NCBI RefSeq assembly: GCF_001457415.1
Contig: NZ_LN881724.1
Coordinates: forward strand, 1,364,001-1,428,000
DNA length: 64,000 bases
DNA from: Gorillibacterium timonense
Lineage (GTDB): Bacteria; Bacillota; Bacilli; Paenibacillales; NBRC-103111
Reading direction: 5' to 3'
In this document: piece after piece, positions 54,187 to 63,585 of the stretch
How the letters are laid out: each line of letters starts with the position of its first letter
Position numbering within the stretch: the first letter of the stretch is position 1
Notes under the pieces: generated by a model
Told to the model about the DNA's origin: nothing
The model's database searches: none
Seen by the model: the letters and a program-made list of their open reading frames with translations, nothing else
Program-made: the position numbers and the translations under genes

Positions 54187-56019
54187 ATGAAAGGTAAACG
54201 GATATCCCTTATTCTGCTGGCTGTTATGATGGTTTTCGTCATGGCCGCATGCAGCAAAGGAGAAAAGAAAGGTGACACCCCTTCCGCCAAACCGGAGGGA
54301 ACGGCTTCCGCCGCTGCAACGAGCACTGTCGCTTCGCCCGCTGCTACGGATGAAGGGAAGCTGGATCACACCAAGCCGTTGAAGCTGACCGTCTTCTCAA
54401 CAACGGCCAACTATGCGGGACCGCAAACCGGATGGTTCGGCAAGATTCTCAAAGACAAGTTCAACATCGAACTGGATATTGTCGCATCCAATCTCACCGG
54501 CGGTGATACGAAGATAGCTGCCATGATGGCTTCAGGTGACCTGGGAGACATCATCATCTTCGGAGACGACAAAAACCATTATCCCAATGCGATCAAAGGG
54601 AATCTGCTGCTTGATTGGACCAAAGACGGCCTCTTGGACAAGTATGGCACCGAGATCGTCAAGTCATTCCCGAAAGCGGTGGAGAAAGCGAAGGTGGCGT
54701 TCGGCAGTGGATCGGCCATCTATGGCATCGGCAACAGCGTAGCCACGAACCCGACCGGGCCTTCCGAGGGCAAGGATATGACCTGGGGACCGGATCTCCG
54801 TTGGGATTTGTATCAAAAAGCCGGAGCGCCTGAAATCAACTCCGTTGAAGACTACCTGACGGTGTTGAAGAAAATGCAGGAGCTTGAGCCGAAGAACGAA
54901 CAGGGCAAGAAGACGTATGCGTTCTCCCTGTGGTCCGACTGGGACGGCAACTACAAGATGACGCTCGCCAAGCAATTTGCCAACATGTTCGGCTATGACG
55001 AAATTCCCGATACCGCCGTCTATGTAAAGGCCGATGAAGAAAAGTACTATGATTTCCTCTCGGAAGAAAGCTGGTACATGAAATCGCTGAAGCTGTATTT
55101 CGAAGCGAATCAAATGGGACTCTTGGATCCTGATTCCTTGACGCAGAAATTCGACGATGTCGTTGCCAAATACAAGGAAGGCCGCCTGCTCTTCTCCTGG
55201 TTCCCGTGGCTTGGAGCCGCCAACTACAATACGGCGGAGCGCACGGCGGAAGGTAAAGGCTTTGCGCTTGTGCCCTTCAAGAATGAGCTGATGTATTCCA
55301 CCGGCTTCAATGTATACGGAGGCAACGGGATTATCGCCATCGGCGCTAAGGCGAAGGAACCGGCTCGGATCATGGAATTCATCAACTGGATGTATACGCC
55401 GGAAGGCGCGATGATTTCCGCAGGCAGCGGGACCGCCGTCCCCAATGGACCGAAAGGGCTTACCTGGGATATCGATGCCAACGGCAAACCGGTTGTAACG
55501 GAGTTTGGCTGGAAGGCATATGCCGATCAGCAGGGCACGAAGATCCCCGAAGAATATGGCGGTGGAGATTACTACTACGGCTCCAACCAGATGAACTTCT
55601 CCTTTGTCGTGCCGGCCATGCAGAACCCCGAGACGAGCGAGCCGTACGACCACAACCTGTGGAAGACGACCTTGGAACGCAATCCCTCCAAGCTTGACAG
55701 CTCTTGGAGAGAGAAGATGGGCGTGCTCACGGCGAAGGAATATTTTGAGAAGAACAACCTGCTTGCCGTCGCTCCGCAAGGATTTACCGGTAAAGAGCCG
55801 CTCACGATGGACAAAACGCTGGAGCAGAAGAACAAACAGATCGGGACGGTCATTCAGCAAATGTCCTGGAAGATGGTGTTCGCGAAGAACCAGGCCGAAT
55901 TCGATAAGCTGAACAAAGAAATGCACGATAAGGTCAACGGTCTGGGTTATGCCGAAGTGCTCGATTTCTCGATCAAAAAAGCGCAGGAGCTGTTCGAAGC
56001 GCGCAAGAGTGTGAAATAG
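54187..56019 (+). CDS. Sugar-binding lipoprotein, LplA-type
   Basis: A 610-residue extracellular binding protein of the LplB/YtcP importer. Lipobox VMAAC; a Ser/Ala/Thr linker (residues 24-58) leads to the binding domain. Typical blocks: IASNLTGGDTKIAAMMASGDLGDII split in the protein around residue 100, YGIGNSVATNPTG, WDLYQKAG and MEFINWMYTPEGAMIS. It is the most distal gene of the operon; the binding specificity is unknown. GGGAGGC precedes the ATG. Confidence 0.9.
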   Translation: MKGKRISLILLAVMMVFVMAACSKGEKKGDTPSAKPEGTASAAATSTVASPAATDEGKLDHTKPLKLTVFSTTANYAGPQTGWFGKILKDKFNIELDIVASNLTGGDTKIAAMMASGDLGDIIIFGDDKNHYPNAIKGNLLLDWTKDGLLDKYGTEIVKSFPKAVEKAKVAFGSGSAIYGIGNSVATNPTGPSEGKDMTWGPDLRWDLYQKAGAPEINSVEDYLTVLKKMQELEPKNEQGKKTYAFSLWSDWDGNYKMTLAKQFANMFGYDEIPDTAVYVKADEEKYYDFLSEESWYMKSLKLYFEANQMGLLDPDSLTQKFDDVVAKYKEGRLLFSWFPWLGAANYNTAERTAEGKGFALVPFKNELMYSTGFNVYGGNGIIAIGAKAKEPARIMEFINWMYTPEGAMISAGSGTAVPNGPKGLTWDIDANGKPVVTEFGWKAYADQQGTKIPEEYGGGDYYYGSNQMNFSFVVPAMQNPETSEPYDHNLWKTTLERNPSKLDSSWREKMGVLTAKEYFEKNNLLAVAPQGFTGKEPLTMDKTLEQKNKQIGTVIQQMSWKMVFAKNQAEFDKLNKEMHDKVNGLGYAEVLDFSIKKAQELFEARKSVK

Positions 56020-56055
56020 AGCAGCAGCATAACGGATCGAACGCGATAACGATGA

Positions 56056-56094
56056 ATTCAGGCAGAACGGCAGCCGGCTGTTCTGCCTGATTCT
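56056..56094 (+). terminator. Hairpin after the importer operon
   Basis: TCAGGCAGAAC pairs with GTTCTGCCTGA, with an inner GGCAGCC core. Only a short T-rich tail (TTCT) follows, so it may be a weak terminator or mRNA stabiliser. Confidence 0.6.
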
Positions 56095-56206
56095 ATCCGT
56101 CACAAGCTCGTATGAAACCGGATTCCATTCCGGATTCTTTGTGTTATTCTGGAACTAGTACAGTGTAATAGAGACTGGATGTTGCCGCATAAGGGAGTAG
56201 AACGAT

Positions 56207-57976
56207 ATGCTTGCAAAGCGAAAAGGGCCGGGGGCGCTTGGTTCAAGGGTCAAGTCGCTCCGAAAGATACTGGTGCTTTATTTGCTGGCGGGGGCACTGC
56301 TCCCCTTGCTGATTGTCGGATTCGTCGCTTATTATTCGATCGATTCGATCCTGACCGGCAAGATCGCGAGCGGGATCAATGCCAGCTTGCAGCAGCAGGC
56401 GTACCGGTTGGAAAATGCATTCGACAATCTGGATTACGCCTCCAAGCAATTTGCGCTGGACGGCCAGATCGTAGAAGAGATGTCCACTTATCTGCAGGAG
56501 AAGCAGATTTATCGGAAATCACAGCTGATGACCTCGATCAACGAGAAAATCAACCTCGTCAATTTCACAAATCCCTACATCGGGTTGACGGCCTATCTCG
56601 AACCGGACAGCGAGGACCCGGTGCTGTTTACGAGCCTCAGCGCACGCAGGGATTTCAAGCTGGATCATTTGCCGCTGTTTATGCACTACAATGGAGCGGA
56701 TTATTACGGGCCTCATCCAACCCTTTATTCGGTCGGGGACAACCTGGTTCTGTCGGAGAGGCGAATGGTGAAAGTGGGCGGATCGCATCCCTTATACATC
56801 TACTTGGAGACGAATTACGGTCTTCTGCGCCGGGTTTTCGACCAGAAGAGCTATGGCATGAAGATGCAGCATCTGCTCGTGAACGAGAGCGGTGACAATG
56901 TCCATGTCATTGAAGGAGAGCTACCTGACGGCGTTATCCGCGCAGCCGCCAAACCTTCAAAGAACGTGCATGAGGAACTGCAAGGGTACCATCTCTTCCG
57001 ATACACAAGTCCGCAGGGCTGGCAGCTGATAGCGGTGGTCAAACGGTCCGTGTTTAATAGCGAAATCTACTCCTGGATCTATAAAGTGCTCGTGCTGGCT
57101 CTGCTCACTCTCCTCTTCGCGGGGATATTGGCGGGCCTCGTCTGGAGGCGGATCTACGGTCCCCTGCGCAAGCTGAATCTCGAAATCAACCGTATGGCGG
57201 AAAATGTAACCGCTCCCGTAGCCCTCACCCAAGTGGAGGAATTCGATTTCGTCCTGCGAAACTTTCAGCAGATGAAGGAGCAGGTGAACGAGCTCATTCA
57301 AGCCGTCGCCCGCAACGAGAAACAGAAAAGCCAGTTCGAAGTCGAGAAGCTGCTGAGCCAGATCAACCCCCATTTCTTGCATAACACACTGAACACCGTC
57401 CAATGGCTGGCCCGCCTCAATGGGCAAAAGGATATCGACCGGCTCGTGACGCTGCTCGTGAAGGTTCTGCATTACAATCTCGGCAAGAACAGCTTGATCG
57501 TCACAATTAGCGAAGAGATCGAAGCCATCCGCAATTATATGGAGCTACAGCGGATTCGGTACGATTACGAATTCGAGTTCTACGTGGAAGCGGATGAAGA
57601 GGTGTTAGCGTCCGCCGTGCCGCGATTCCTGCTTCAGCCGTTAGTTGAGAACTCGATCTACCACGGGATGAGTGACAATGGGAAGGTTGAGGTCCGCATC
57701 ACCAAGCACGGTGGGAATGCGATCATGCTCGTGGTGAGCGACAATGGAGCCGGAATGAATGAGGAAGAAATTGCGGCGCTTCTGCGAGGACCTTCAACCG
57801 AGAAGAAGGGCTTGGGGATCGGATTTTCCTATGTGTACCGGATGCTTCAAACCTATTACGGAGACCTGATGAAGCTGGAAATTCAAAGCAAGCCCGAGCA
57901 TGGCACAACCGTAACCATTGTGATTCCCCGCAAGAGGAAGGAGGATTTCGATGATCAAAGCGGCGGTAGTAGATGA
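56207..57976 (+). CDS. YesM-type sensor histidine kinase
   Basis: A 589-residue membrane kinase. Helices at about residues 23-45 and 280-305 bracket an extracellular dCache-like domain of about 235 residues. HAMP follows, then the HisKA_7TM-like acceptor QINPHFLHNTLNTVQWL with the phospho-His, and an ATPase domain with LVENSIYHGM and SDNGAGM. It should phosphorylate the YesN-type regulator, whose start lies 26 bases inside this gene. By position it senses the sugar taken up by the preceding ABC importer. Confidence 0.92.
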   Translation: MLAKRKGPGALGSRVKSLRKILVLYLLAGALLPLLIVGFVAYYSIDSILTGKIASGINASLQQQAYRLENAFDNLDYASKQFALDGQIVEEMSTYLQEKQIYRKSQLMTSINEKINLVNFTNPYIGLTAYLEPDSEDPVLFTSLSARRDFKLDHLPLFMHYNGADYYGPHPTLYSVGDNLVLSERRMVKVGGSHPLYIYLETNYGLLRRVFDQKSYGMKMQHLLVNESGDNVHVIEGELPDGVIRAAAKPSKNVHEELQGYHLFRYTSPQGWQLIAVVKRSVFNSEIYSWIYKVLVLALLTLLFAGILAGLVWRRIYGPLRKLNLEINRMAENVTAPVALTQVEEFDFVLRNFQQMKEQVNELIQAVARNEKQKSQFEVEKLLSQINPHFLHNTLNTVQWLARLNGQKDIDRLVTLLVKVLHYNLGKNSLIVTISEEIEAIRNYMELQRIRYDYEFEFYVEADEEVLASAVPRFLLQPLVENSIYHGMSDNGKVEVRITKHGGNAIMLVVSDNGAGMNEEEIAALLRGPSTEKKGLGIGFSYVYRMLQTYYGDLMKLEIQSKPEHGTTVTIVIPRKRKEDFDDQSGGSR

Positions 57977-59366
57977 TGAACGACTTGTACGCAAAGGGTT
58001 TATCTCCTTCATCGACTGGGCTGCCTTCGGAGTTGTCATCGTGGGAGAAGCCGGCGACGGGAGAGAAGCCTTGAAGCTGCTGGAGAGCCAGGACATCGAT
58101 TTGCTCTTCGTGGACATTTCCATGCCCGGCATGTCTGGCTTTGAGCTGATCCGGCATATCCGGCTGCTCTATCCGCATACCCGGTCGGTCGTGCTGACCT
58201 GCCACCATGAGTTTGACTATGTTCAGGAGGCGCTGCGGCTAGGAGCGGTCGATTATATCGTCAAGACGCTGCTTGAGGCGGAAAATGCCGATGAAACGAT
58301 CGGCCGTCTGGTCGAGCGGTTGAAATGGGAAGACAGCATTCGCCATACATCTCCTCGCGGAGAAGCCGAACGAATCACGACGGACAAAGCGCTGGTATTC
58401 GCTTCGCTCTCTCCCGATGAGGGCGTGGAGAAGCTGATCCGACTTGCCTTCATGAAAAACATATCGATTCTGACATTAGGAGACATGTGGATTTCCCCGC
58501 TGAATCCATCCTTCTCGCTCGAGGAAGCCCGCCGGGAGCTTCAGGCTGCCCATTACGGACAATGGCTGGTTGCGCAGATCTCCGGTCTTCGAAATGTGGC
58601 GTTCCGAGAGTTGGAGGAGGAGTGTGCAGCAAAGCTGCGCCAAGCGGTTTTTTACAGCTTGGACGGACATGCCGCGATCTCTTGTCTTCCTTATACGGAG
58701 CTGAAGAGTACGGCTTCAGAAGCAGCGAAGCCCTCGTGTGCGGATGCTTTGGAAGGCGTGCAGGAGCTGCGCTGGACGCTTGATCAAACGGAGTGGGAGA
58801 AGCTGATGACCAGCTTCCATCAGCAGAAGCCACATTACACCCGTTTCTCGGCCTGCGGGCGGCAGCTCTTGCAGGTCTGGAGCCCCTTTCTACTGCAGCC
58901 AGATGAGCAGCTGTCTCTGGAGCAAGGCCTATCCGAGAACCGAAGCTTGCGGCAATGGAAGAACTGGCTGCGAGGCTTTGCGGACATCTCTGCTCGCAGA
59001 ATGATCGAACTCGGCTTCACCAAGGAAGTCATGACTTGCATGTTCCGCGCAGTTCGGTATATGGCGGAGTATGCTGGCCAAAAAATCAATCAGAACGATG
59101 TCGCCACCTCCATCGGAATGAGCCGCGGGTATTTCAGCCATTGTTATGCGAGGTTCGCCGGAATCCCCTTCGGGGAAAGCTTACGCAATATGCGCATAGA
59201 GCGCGCCAAACGATGGTTGAAGGAAACGGATCTGGCGGTCGGAGAAGTGGCGTTTCGCTCAGGATTTGAGGATGAACGCTATTTCAGCAGGCTGTTCCGG
59301 GAACGCATTGGAGTGCTCCCCAGTGAATATCGAGCCGGGAGGGATAATCATCGTGAGAAACCGTAA
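57951..59366 (+). CDS. YesN-type response regulator, AraC family
   Basis: A 471-residue regulator. The receiver domain has the acidic pair VVDDER, the acceptor Asp in LLFVDISMPGMSG, and Lys in DYIVKTLL. The C-terminal 100 residues are an AraC/XylS helix-turn-helix (NDVATSIGMSRGYFSHCYAR; VAFRSGFEDERYFSRLFRER). The middle region is not assigned. Such regulators activate carbohydrate uptake genes. It overlaps the upstream kinase and the downstream lipoprotein gene. Confidence 0.92.
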   Translation: MIKAAVVDDERLVRKGFISFIDWAAFGVVIVGEAGDGREALKLLESQDIDLLFVDISMPGMSGFELIRHIRLLYPHTRSVVLTCHHEFDYVQEALRLGAVDYIVKTLLEAENADETIGRLVERLKWEDSIRHTSPRGEAERITTDKALVFASLSPDEGVEKLIRLAFMKNISILTLGDMWISPLNPSFSLEEARRELQAAHYGQWLVAQISGLRNVAFRELEEECAAKLRQAVFYSLDGHAAISCLPYTELKSTASEAAKPSCADALEGVQELRWTLDQTEWEKLMTSFHQQKPHYTRFSACGRQLLQVWSPFLLQPDEQLSLEQGLSENRSLRQWKNWLRGFADISARRMIELGFTKEVMTCMFRAVRYMAEYAGQKINQNDVATSIGMSRGYFSHCYARFAGIPFGESLRNMRIERAKRWLKETDLAVGEVAFRSGFEDERYFSRLFRERIGVLPSEYRAGRDNHREKP

Positions 59367-61023
59367 GCGAGGCTTGCTTCTCCTGCTCGTAGCCTTGGGC
59401 TTGACCGCGTGCCGCGAAACGGGAACCGAGACTAGCGCGAAGCGGCCGGCAGAGACGGAGTCCCTGGCCGAGGTCGCCGCTTATAGCAAGCTAAGCAAAC
59501 CGATTACGATGCGAATCGGCTTCAAGATCCCCGACTCTCGGCTTGAAGCCGGAGACAGCAACGACAACAATCCGATTACGAACTATTTGGAGGGCATCAC
59601 CAACATCAAGGTGATCCATTATTGGGAAGCCAAAGGCGATGATCCGTATTTCCAAAGAGTCGATATGGCCATCGACAGCAACGATCTGCCAGACGCTCTG
59701 GTCGTGAACCAGGAGCAGCTTCAACGCCTGATCGATAATGAAATGATTGAGGATCTGACGGCAATCTTCGAGGAATATGGCTCCAAGCTCATCAAGGAGA
59801 TGTACAGCTCCACCGAAGGCGATGCCGAGCGGGACGCTTCCCGAAACGGTAAGCTGTATGGGCTGCCCAACGTGGCCCTGAAGGCGGATTCCGCAATCCT
59901 GCTGTGGGTGCGCGAGGATTGGCTCTCCAAGCTGGGTCTGCGTCCACCCGAGACCTTGGATGAGATCGAGGCGATCGCGAAGGCGTTCGTGGAACGAGAC
60001 CCGGATGGGAACGGCAAGCGCGATACGGTGGGGATCGGCGGCTACCGGAATATCGTTTATGGCCAGAAGCCGAATGTGAATGGGTTTGATTCTATATTTC
60101 ACGCCTTCGGAGCTTACCCGGGCAATTGGATCCGCAACAAGGAGGGCGAGATCGTATACGGCTCGACTACGGCGGAAGCCAAGCAGGCGCTCGGCAGGCT
60201 CGCGGATTGGTACAAGCGCGGGTTGATCGATCCTGATTTTCCGCTCTATCAGGAAACGCAGGAACCGATTCTGACAAGCCGGACAGGGATGTTCTTCGGT
60301 CCTTGGTGGATGCCGTATTATCCGCTGTCTGAGGCAGTAAGGAGAGGCACGACCGCGGAATGGCGCGCTTATGCCGTGCCTCTGAATGCAAGCGGGCAAT
60401 TTGAGGTCCATCTTGCGTCAGCAACCGATCGTTATTTGGTGGTGCGCAAGGGTTATGAGCATCCGGAGGCGGTGGTAAAGCTCGTTAACGCCTTTACGCG
60501 GCTCGAGCGAAGACAGGACCCCAATACAGCCGAAGTGCGGAAGCTGGAAGACTTCTCCGCACAGACCGGCATTCAGCTGCGCACGTATTATCCGTTCGAT
60601 CTGCTGATCGATGATGCCGGAGCCATCGAGAAAAATTATGCCGAGCTTCAGCAAGCCCTGCACGGGAAGGCTGACCCCGAGCTGCTGACCCCGGATAGCC
60701 GATTGATTTACAATCAATGGATCAGGGAGGAAGAGCAGCCCAAGAAGGACATGGAAGGCTGGAAGGCGGCCAATGCTTACAAATACGGGGTCGGGGTGCT
60801 TGCGAGAACCCCCAGCATCCAATCCAAAAGCGTCTTCTACGGAGTGACCGATACGATGCGCACCAAGTGGAAGTCGCTGCAAAGGATGGAGAACGAAACC
60901 TTTCTGAAGATCGTCGTAGGCGATTCTCCCATGAGCGAATTCGACACCTTTGTGTCGGAATGGAAAAGGCACGGCGGGGAGCAAATCACAGAAGAAGTGA
61001 AGCGAGCGGTAGGTCGTCCGTGA
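59353..61023 (+). CDS. Second sugar-binding lipoprotein coupled to the two-component system
   Basis: A 556-residue LplA-like binding protein. Lipobox LGLTAC near residue 19. Typical blocks: IAKAFVERDPDGNGKRDTVG (the calcium-site-like DPDGNGKRDT), GPWWMPYYPLSEA, RYLVVRKGYEHPEAVVKLVN. The GTG at 59353, with GGGAGGG nine bases upstream, lies inside the response-regulator gene (14-base overlap). No transporter genes follow. I infer that it may present ligand to the adjacent kinase instead of, or besides, feeding a permease. Confidence 0.88.
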   Translation: MRNRKRGLLLLLVALGLTACRETGTETSAKRPAETESLAEVAAYSKLSKPITMRIGFKIPDSRLEAGDSNDNNPITNYLEGITNIKVIHYWEAKGDDPYFQRVDMAIDSNDLPDALVVNQEQLQRLIDNEMIEDLTAIFEEYGSKLIKEMYSSTEGDAERDASRNGKLYGLPNVALKADSAILLWVREDWLSKLGLRPPETLDEIEAIAKAFVERDPDGNGKRDTVGIGGYRNIVYGQKPNVNGFDSIFHAFGAYPGNWIRNKEGEIVYGSTTAEAKQALGRLADWYKRGLIDPDFPLYQETQEPILTSRTGMFFGPWWMPYYPLSEAVRRGTTAEWRAYAVPLNASGQFEVHLASATDRYLVVRKGYEHPEAVVKLVNAFTRLERRQDPNTAEVRKLEDFSAQTGIQLRTYYPFDLLIDDAGAIEKNYAELQQALHGKADPELLTPDSRLIYNQWIREEEQPKKDMEGWKAANAYKYGVGVLARTPSIQSKSVFYGVTDTMRTKWKSLQRMENETFLKIVVGDSPMSEFDTFVSEWKRHGGEQITEEVKRAVGRP

Positions 61024-61095
61024 GCAGGCGTCAGGATGCCCATTCGCATGTGTGGCGGCCCTCGGTCGATCAACTGGGAAAAGACGGTACGGTTG

Positions 61096-61124
61096 TTGCG
61101 TTGTCCGTCATATTCTTTTATGAT
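61096..61124 (+). promoter_or_regulatory. mntR promoter
   Basis: TTGCGT (61096-61101) and TATGAT (61119-61124), spacer 17 bases, 32 bases before the ATG. Confidence 0.6.
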
Positions 61125-61156
61125 GAAGAGGGTTGATTCGAAGGGGGAACACACGC

Positions 61157-61597
61157 ATGGTGGCCACACCGAGTATGGAAGATTACTTGGAACGTATCTA
61201 TAAGCTCATCGATGAAAAGGGCTATGCCCGGGTCTCGGATATCGCGGAAGGACTCGACGTCCATCCCTCATCCGTTACCAAGATGATTCAAAAGCTGGAC
61301 AAGGATGACTACCTTGTCTACGAGAAATACCGGGGGCTGATCCTCACCTCCAAGGGCAAGAAAATGGGCAAGCGGCTGATGGATCGACATAAGCTCCTGG
61401 AGAGCTTCCTCACCGTGATCGGCGTCAAGGAAGAGAACATCTATCCCGATGTAGAGGGGATCGAGCATCACCTGAGCTGGGAATCCATCACCTGCATCGA
61501 GAATCTGGTCGATTACTTCACATCTAACCCCACCCGGTTGGAAGAGCTGATGCATCAACTGCACGGTGACGCGGAAACGGAATCCGCCGCCGAATAA
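61157..61597 (+). CDS. mntR: Manganese-responsive transcriptional regulator MntR
   Basis: A 146-residue DtxR-family repressor of manganese uptake. It follows B. subtilis MntR closely: [40 protein letters not shown] (helix-turn-helix), [15 protein letters not shown] and [11 protein letters not shown] with the manganese-site His pair and Glu. The ATG has AAGGGGG upstream. No mntABC or mntH gene is nearby. A strong terminator follows. Confidence 0.95.
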   Translation: MVATPSMEDYLERIYKLIDEKGYARVSDIAEGLDVHPSSVTKMIQKLDKDDYLVYEKYRGLILTSKGKKMGKRLMDRHKLLESFLTVIGVKEENIYPDVEGIEHHLSWESITCIENLVDYFTSNPTRLEELMHQLHGDAETESAAE

Positions 61598-61614
61598 TCC
61601 AATAAGAACGAGCC

Positions 61615-61640
61615 AAAGACGGGATATCCCGTCTTTTTTT
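61615..61640 (+). terminator. Rho-independent terminator of mntR
   Basis: AAAGACGGG pairs with CCCGTCTTT around ATAT, followed by TTTTTTT. Confidence 0.88.
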
Positions 61641-61657
61641 GTATGGGGGTGCCCCGA

Positions 61658-61902
61658 GTGCGTATTCTCTAGCCGGTAAAAGACCGGACGCGGGAGTGAC
61701 CAAGTCCTCGTGTAGTTAGGGTTCCTGCGTACGGCGAGATCTGGGCGTAGAAGCATACTGACGAAAGTACCTGTCAGACAGGGCGAGTAACCGACCAGGC
61801 TGTAATCCTCAAATTGGTCGGGCAAATGCTCGAAGCCGGATACAGGGAAGGTGGAAAGAAATTCGCGACACCTCAAGTAATCGCAGTTATAAGGTAGAAT
61901 GG
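61658..61902 (+). mobile_element. Possible group II intron 5' fragment (domain-I-like RNA)
   Basis: About 245 bases with no gene but many nested stems. CCGGT-AAAAG-ACCGG near 61672, CCTGT-CAG-ACAGG near 61770, and CGACCA/TGGTCG within an outer CGAG/CTCG stem near 61783-61831. The start GTGCG at 61658 matches the group II intron 5' consensus GUGYG. The wording around GGGCGAGTAACCG, GGAAGGTGGAAAG and AAGGTAGAATGG looks like intron domain I to me, from memory. No reverse transcriptase or 3' domains V/VI follow; the fragment stops where AT-rich DNA begins. It lies 18 bases behind the mntR terminator. Confidence 0.5.
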
Positions 61903-61992
61903 TTAGTTTCTGAAGCAGAGGCTGTGAAGCAATTGACAAATCTATTTAAATCAAAGAATATCGATATTATTGTAAAATACTTCCCTGAGTAA
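61903..61992 (+). pseudogene. 3' remnant of a truncated gene (possible toxin C-terminus)
   Basis: Only the last 29 codons survive: LVSEAEAVKQLTNLFKSKN then IDIIVKYFPE and TAA. The stretch is AT-rich and clearly protein-like, unlike the RNA-like DNA before it. It ends 16 bases before the small acidic gene at 62009. In polymorphic toxin loci a toxin gene ends just upstream of its immunity gene, and short C-terminal toxin pieces are often left behind. No toxin family was recognised. Confidence 0.45.
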
Positions 61993-62008
61993 AGGTTAGG
62001 AGTTGTAT

Positions 62009-62347
62009 ATGAAAATTTTAAAAGAAGACGAAGTAAGACAGTTTATTTCTGATGAAAAACTGAGACAGTATTACAATGAAAATATTGAAGATGCCCACTT
62101 GAATGAGTTGTTATCACGCTATTCTTTTTTTAAGAAAAATGCTAACTCAATACCTTTGGACAAACCGAGTATTTATTATAGTATTTATTTTTGGTTCGTA
62201 CAGTTTAAAGAACGCTATTTTGAATTACATGGGCATGACGAAGGAATCGAGCAAGAAGGCTTTAAATTATTAGAAGAGATAGATATTGAGCTTGAAGATG
62301 GAGTAGACTGGGCTGTGATTGAAAAAATAGAAAATAAGTCTATTTAA
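62009..62347 (+). CDS. Small acidic protein, possible immunity protein
   Basis: A 112-residue, acidic, cytoplasmic protein with no recognised family. The start has GGAG seven bases before the ATG (chosen over TTG 62003). Aromatic-rich helical text (SIYYSIYFWFVQFKERYFEL) and an acidic end (EIDIELEDGVDWAVIEKI) are seen. GC content is far lower than in the main part of the window. Size, charge and place right behind a gene tail fit an immunity gene of a polymorphic toxin pair; this is inference from context. Confidence 0.6.
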   Translation: MKILKEDEVRQFISDEKLRQYYNENIEDAHLNELLSRYSFFKKNANSIPLDKPSIYYSIYFWFVQFKERYFELHGHDEGIEQEGFKLLEEIDIELEDGVDWAVIEKIENKSI

Positions 62348-62383
62348 CTGTTGAGAATGCACATTTATAACCTAAATAACGCT

Positions 62384-63508
62384 CTATTCATTCAAACAAT
62401 TTTTCAATGCTTCATAAACATACATATCATTTTGGCGTATTGTCTCGAAAATTAGCACAATTTTATTTCTTACTTCTGGTGTTCGAAAAGGTTCAACAAA
62501 TTCTTCTTTAAAATCGAAGCCATCACCCGAAGTTCTCCAAACTTTCCAACACTGCCTATGTGTATCATGGAAATATCGGTCAACTATTCCTTTAAATTGC
62601 CAATAACTTTCTGGAATTTCTGATTTACAGTATTTAATAAAATGATTTCCAATTGCTCCGGCTGTATATACTCGACATTCTGGGAGTCCACCGCCCATTC
62701 CTCTAACAATATCATATGCTCTTAAAAGACTTTGACTATCAGCCTTTTCAAAATAATCATCATCTTTCAGCAATTTAATGAATGCATCATGGGCTTTAAA
62801 TCCACAATAAAGTTTTTCAGTACCGTTCATTTCCATTATAGACAACCAATAAGGAACAAAGTCCATCACAGATAACGGTTCTTTGTTTTTACCCTCAATA
62901 ACAACAAGCTGTTTTATAGATTTATACCAATTTTCTTTGTAAAACATTCCGTTTTCACAAAAACCATCTGCTGGATTATTGTCAAGCATGAACTCATCAG
63001 GTATCCAATTACAAACAGGATGGTATCCTACTATAGTTTCAGTTTTGCTATTATATCCAGATATGATACTCCACAACCGGCCAACCACTTTTTCCGCTAA
63101 TAATGGTATTTCATTGTTAATAGAGGTTTGAATGTAATTGAACATTTCATCTTTATTTTCACCATTATTTTTTATGATTTTGAAGTTATATCCTAAAAAC
63201 TTCATTGTGTATTTTATATAATCATCATTTGGTAAAGCGTCAGGATAATAATTGGCATATTTTTTATTTGGATTATAAAGCCATTCGTTGTCAAAAGTAT
63301 GGAGAAAACCTATTCCACTTGCGGCTAAGCATAAAGACATAGAGTTTATTAAATTCTTACTCTTGGTTTCATCACTTGCTTTGCTCTTCTTAATCTTCAT
63401 GTCAACGCAAGCACACATTGCAGGGAATGTCATAGGAATAGGTTGGTCTATACGGAATGTACTGGGGATAATATCTTCTATAATTTTTGTGTTTATAGTA
63501 TTTAACAT
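62384..63508 (-). CDS. Protein of unknown function, BtrH-like/papain-fold-like layout
   Basis: A 374-residue soluble protein from AT-rich DNA. The order of segments (an N-terminal Cys block MTFPAMCACVDMK, MSLCLAASGIGFLHTFDNEW, then LLAEKVVGRLWSIISGYN, a GYHP, and a helical C-terminal part with GFKAHDAFIKLL) reminds me of BtrH_N-like proteins found near AraC regulators. The likeness is weak. GGAGGA with eight-base spacing to the ATG at 63508 sets the start; an ATG at 63523 lies within the ribosome site. It converges on the small acidic gene. Confidence 0.6.
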   Translation of the reverse strand: MLNTINTKIIEDIIPSTFRIDQPIPMTFPAMCACVDMKIKKSKASDETKSKNLINSMSLCLAASGIGFLHTFDNEWLYNPNKKYANYYPDALPNDDYIKYTMKFLGYNFKIIKNNGENKDEMFNYIQTSINNEIPLLAEKVVGRLWSIISGYNSKTETIVGYHPVCNWIPDEFMLDNNPADGFCENGMFYKENWYKSIKQLVVIEGKNKEPLSVMDFVPYWLSIMEMNGTEKLYCGFKAHDAFIKLLKDDDYFEKADSQSLLRAYDIVRGMGGGLPECRVYTAGAIGNHFIKYCKSEIPESYWQFKGIVDRYFHDTHRQCWKVWRTSGDGFDFKEEFVEPFRTPEVRNKIVLIFETIRQNDMYVYEALKNCLNE

Positions 63509-63585
63509 TACTAAATCCTCCATTTTTAACGGCGGACACGTAAGTTGTATTGTTTTTTCATTAACCCATTGTGCTCTGCCGTTTA

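Noticed and set aside
54664..56103. Minus-strand open frame of 479 codons
   Set aside because: Antisense to the LplA-type lipoprotein gene; no ribosome site or domain.
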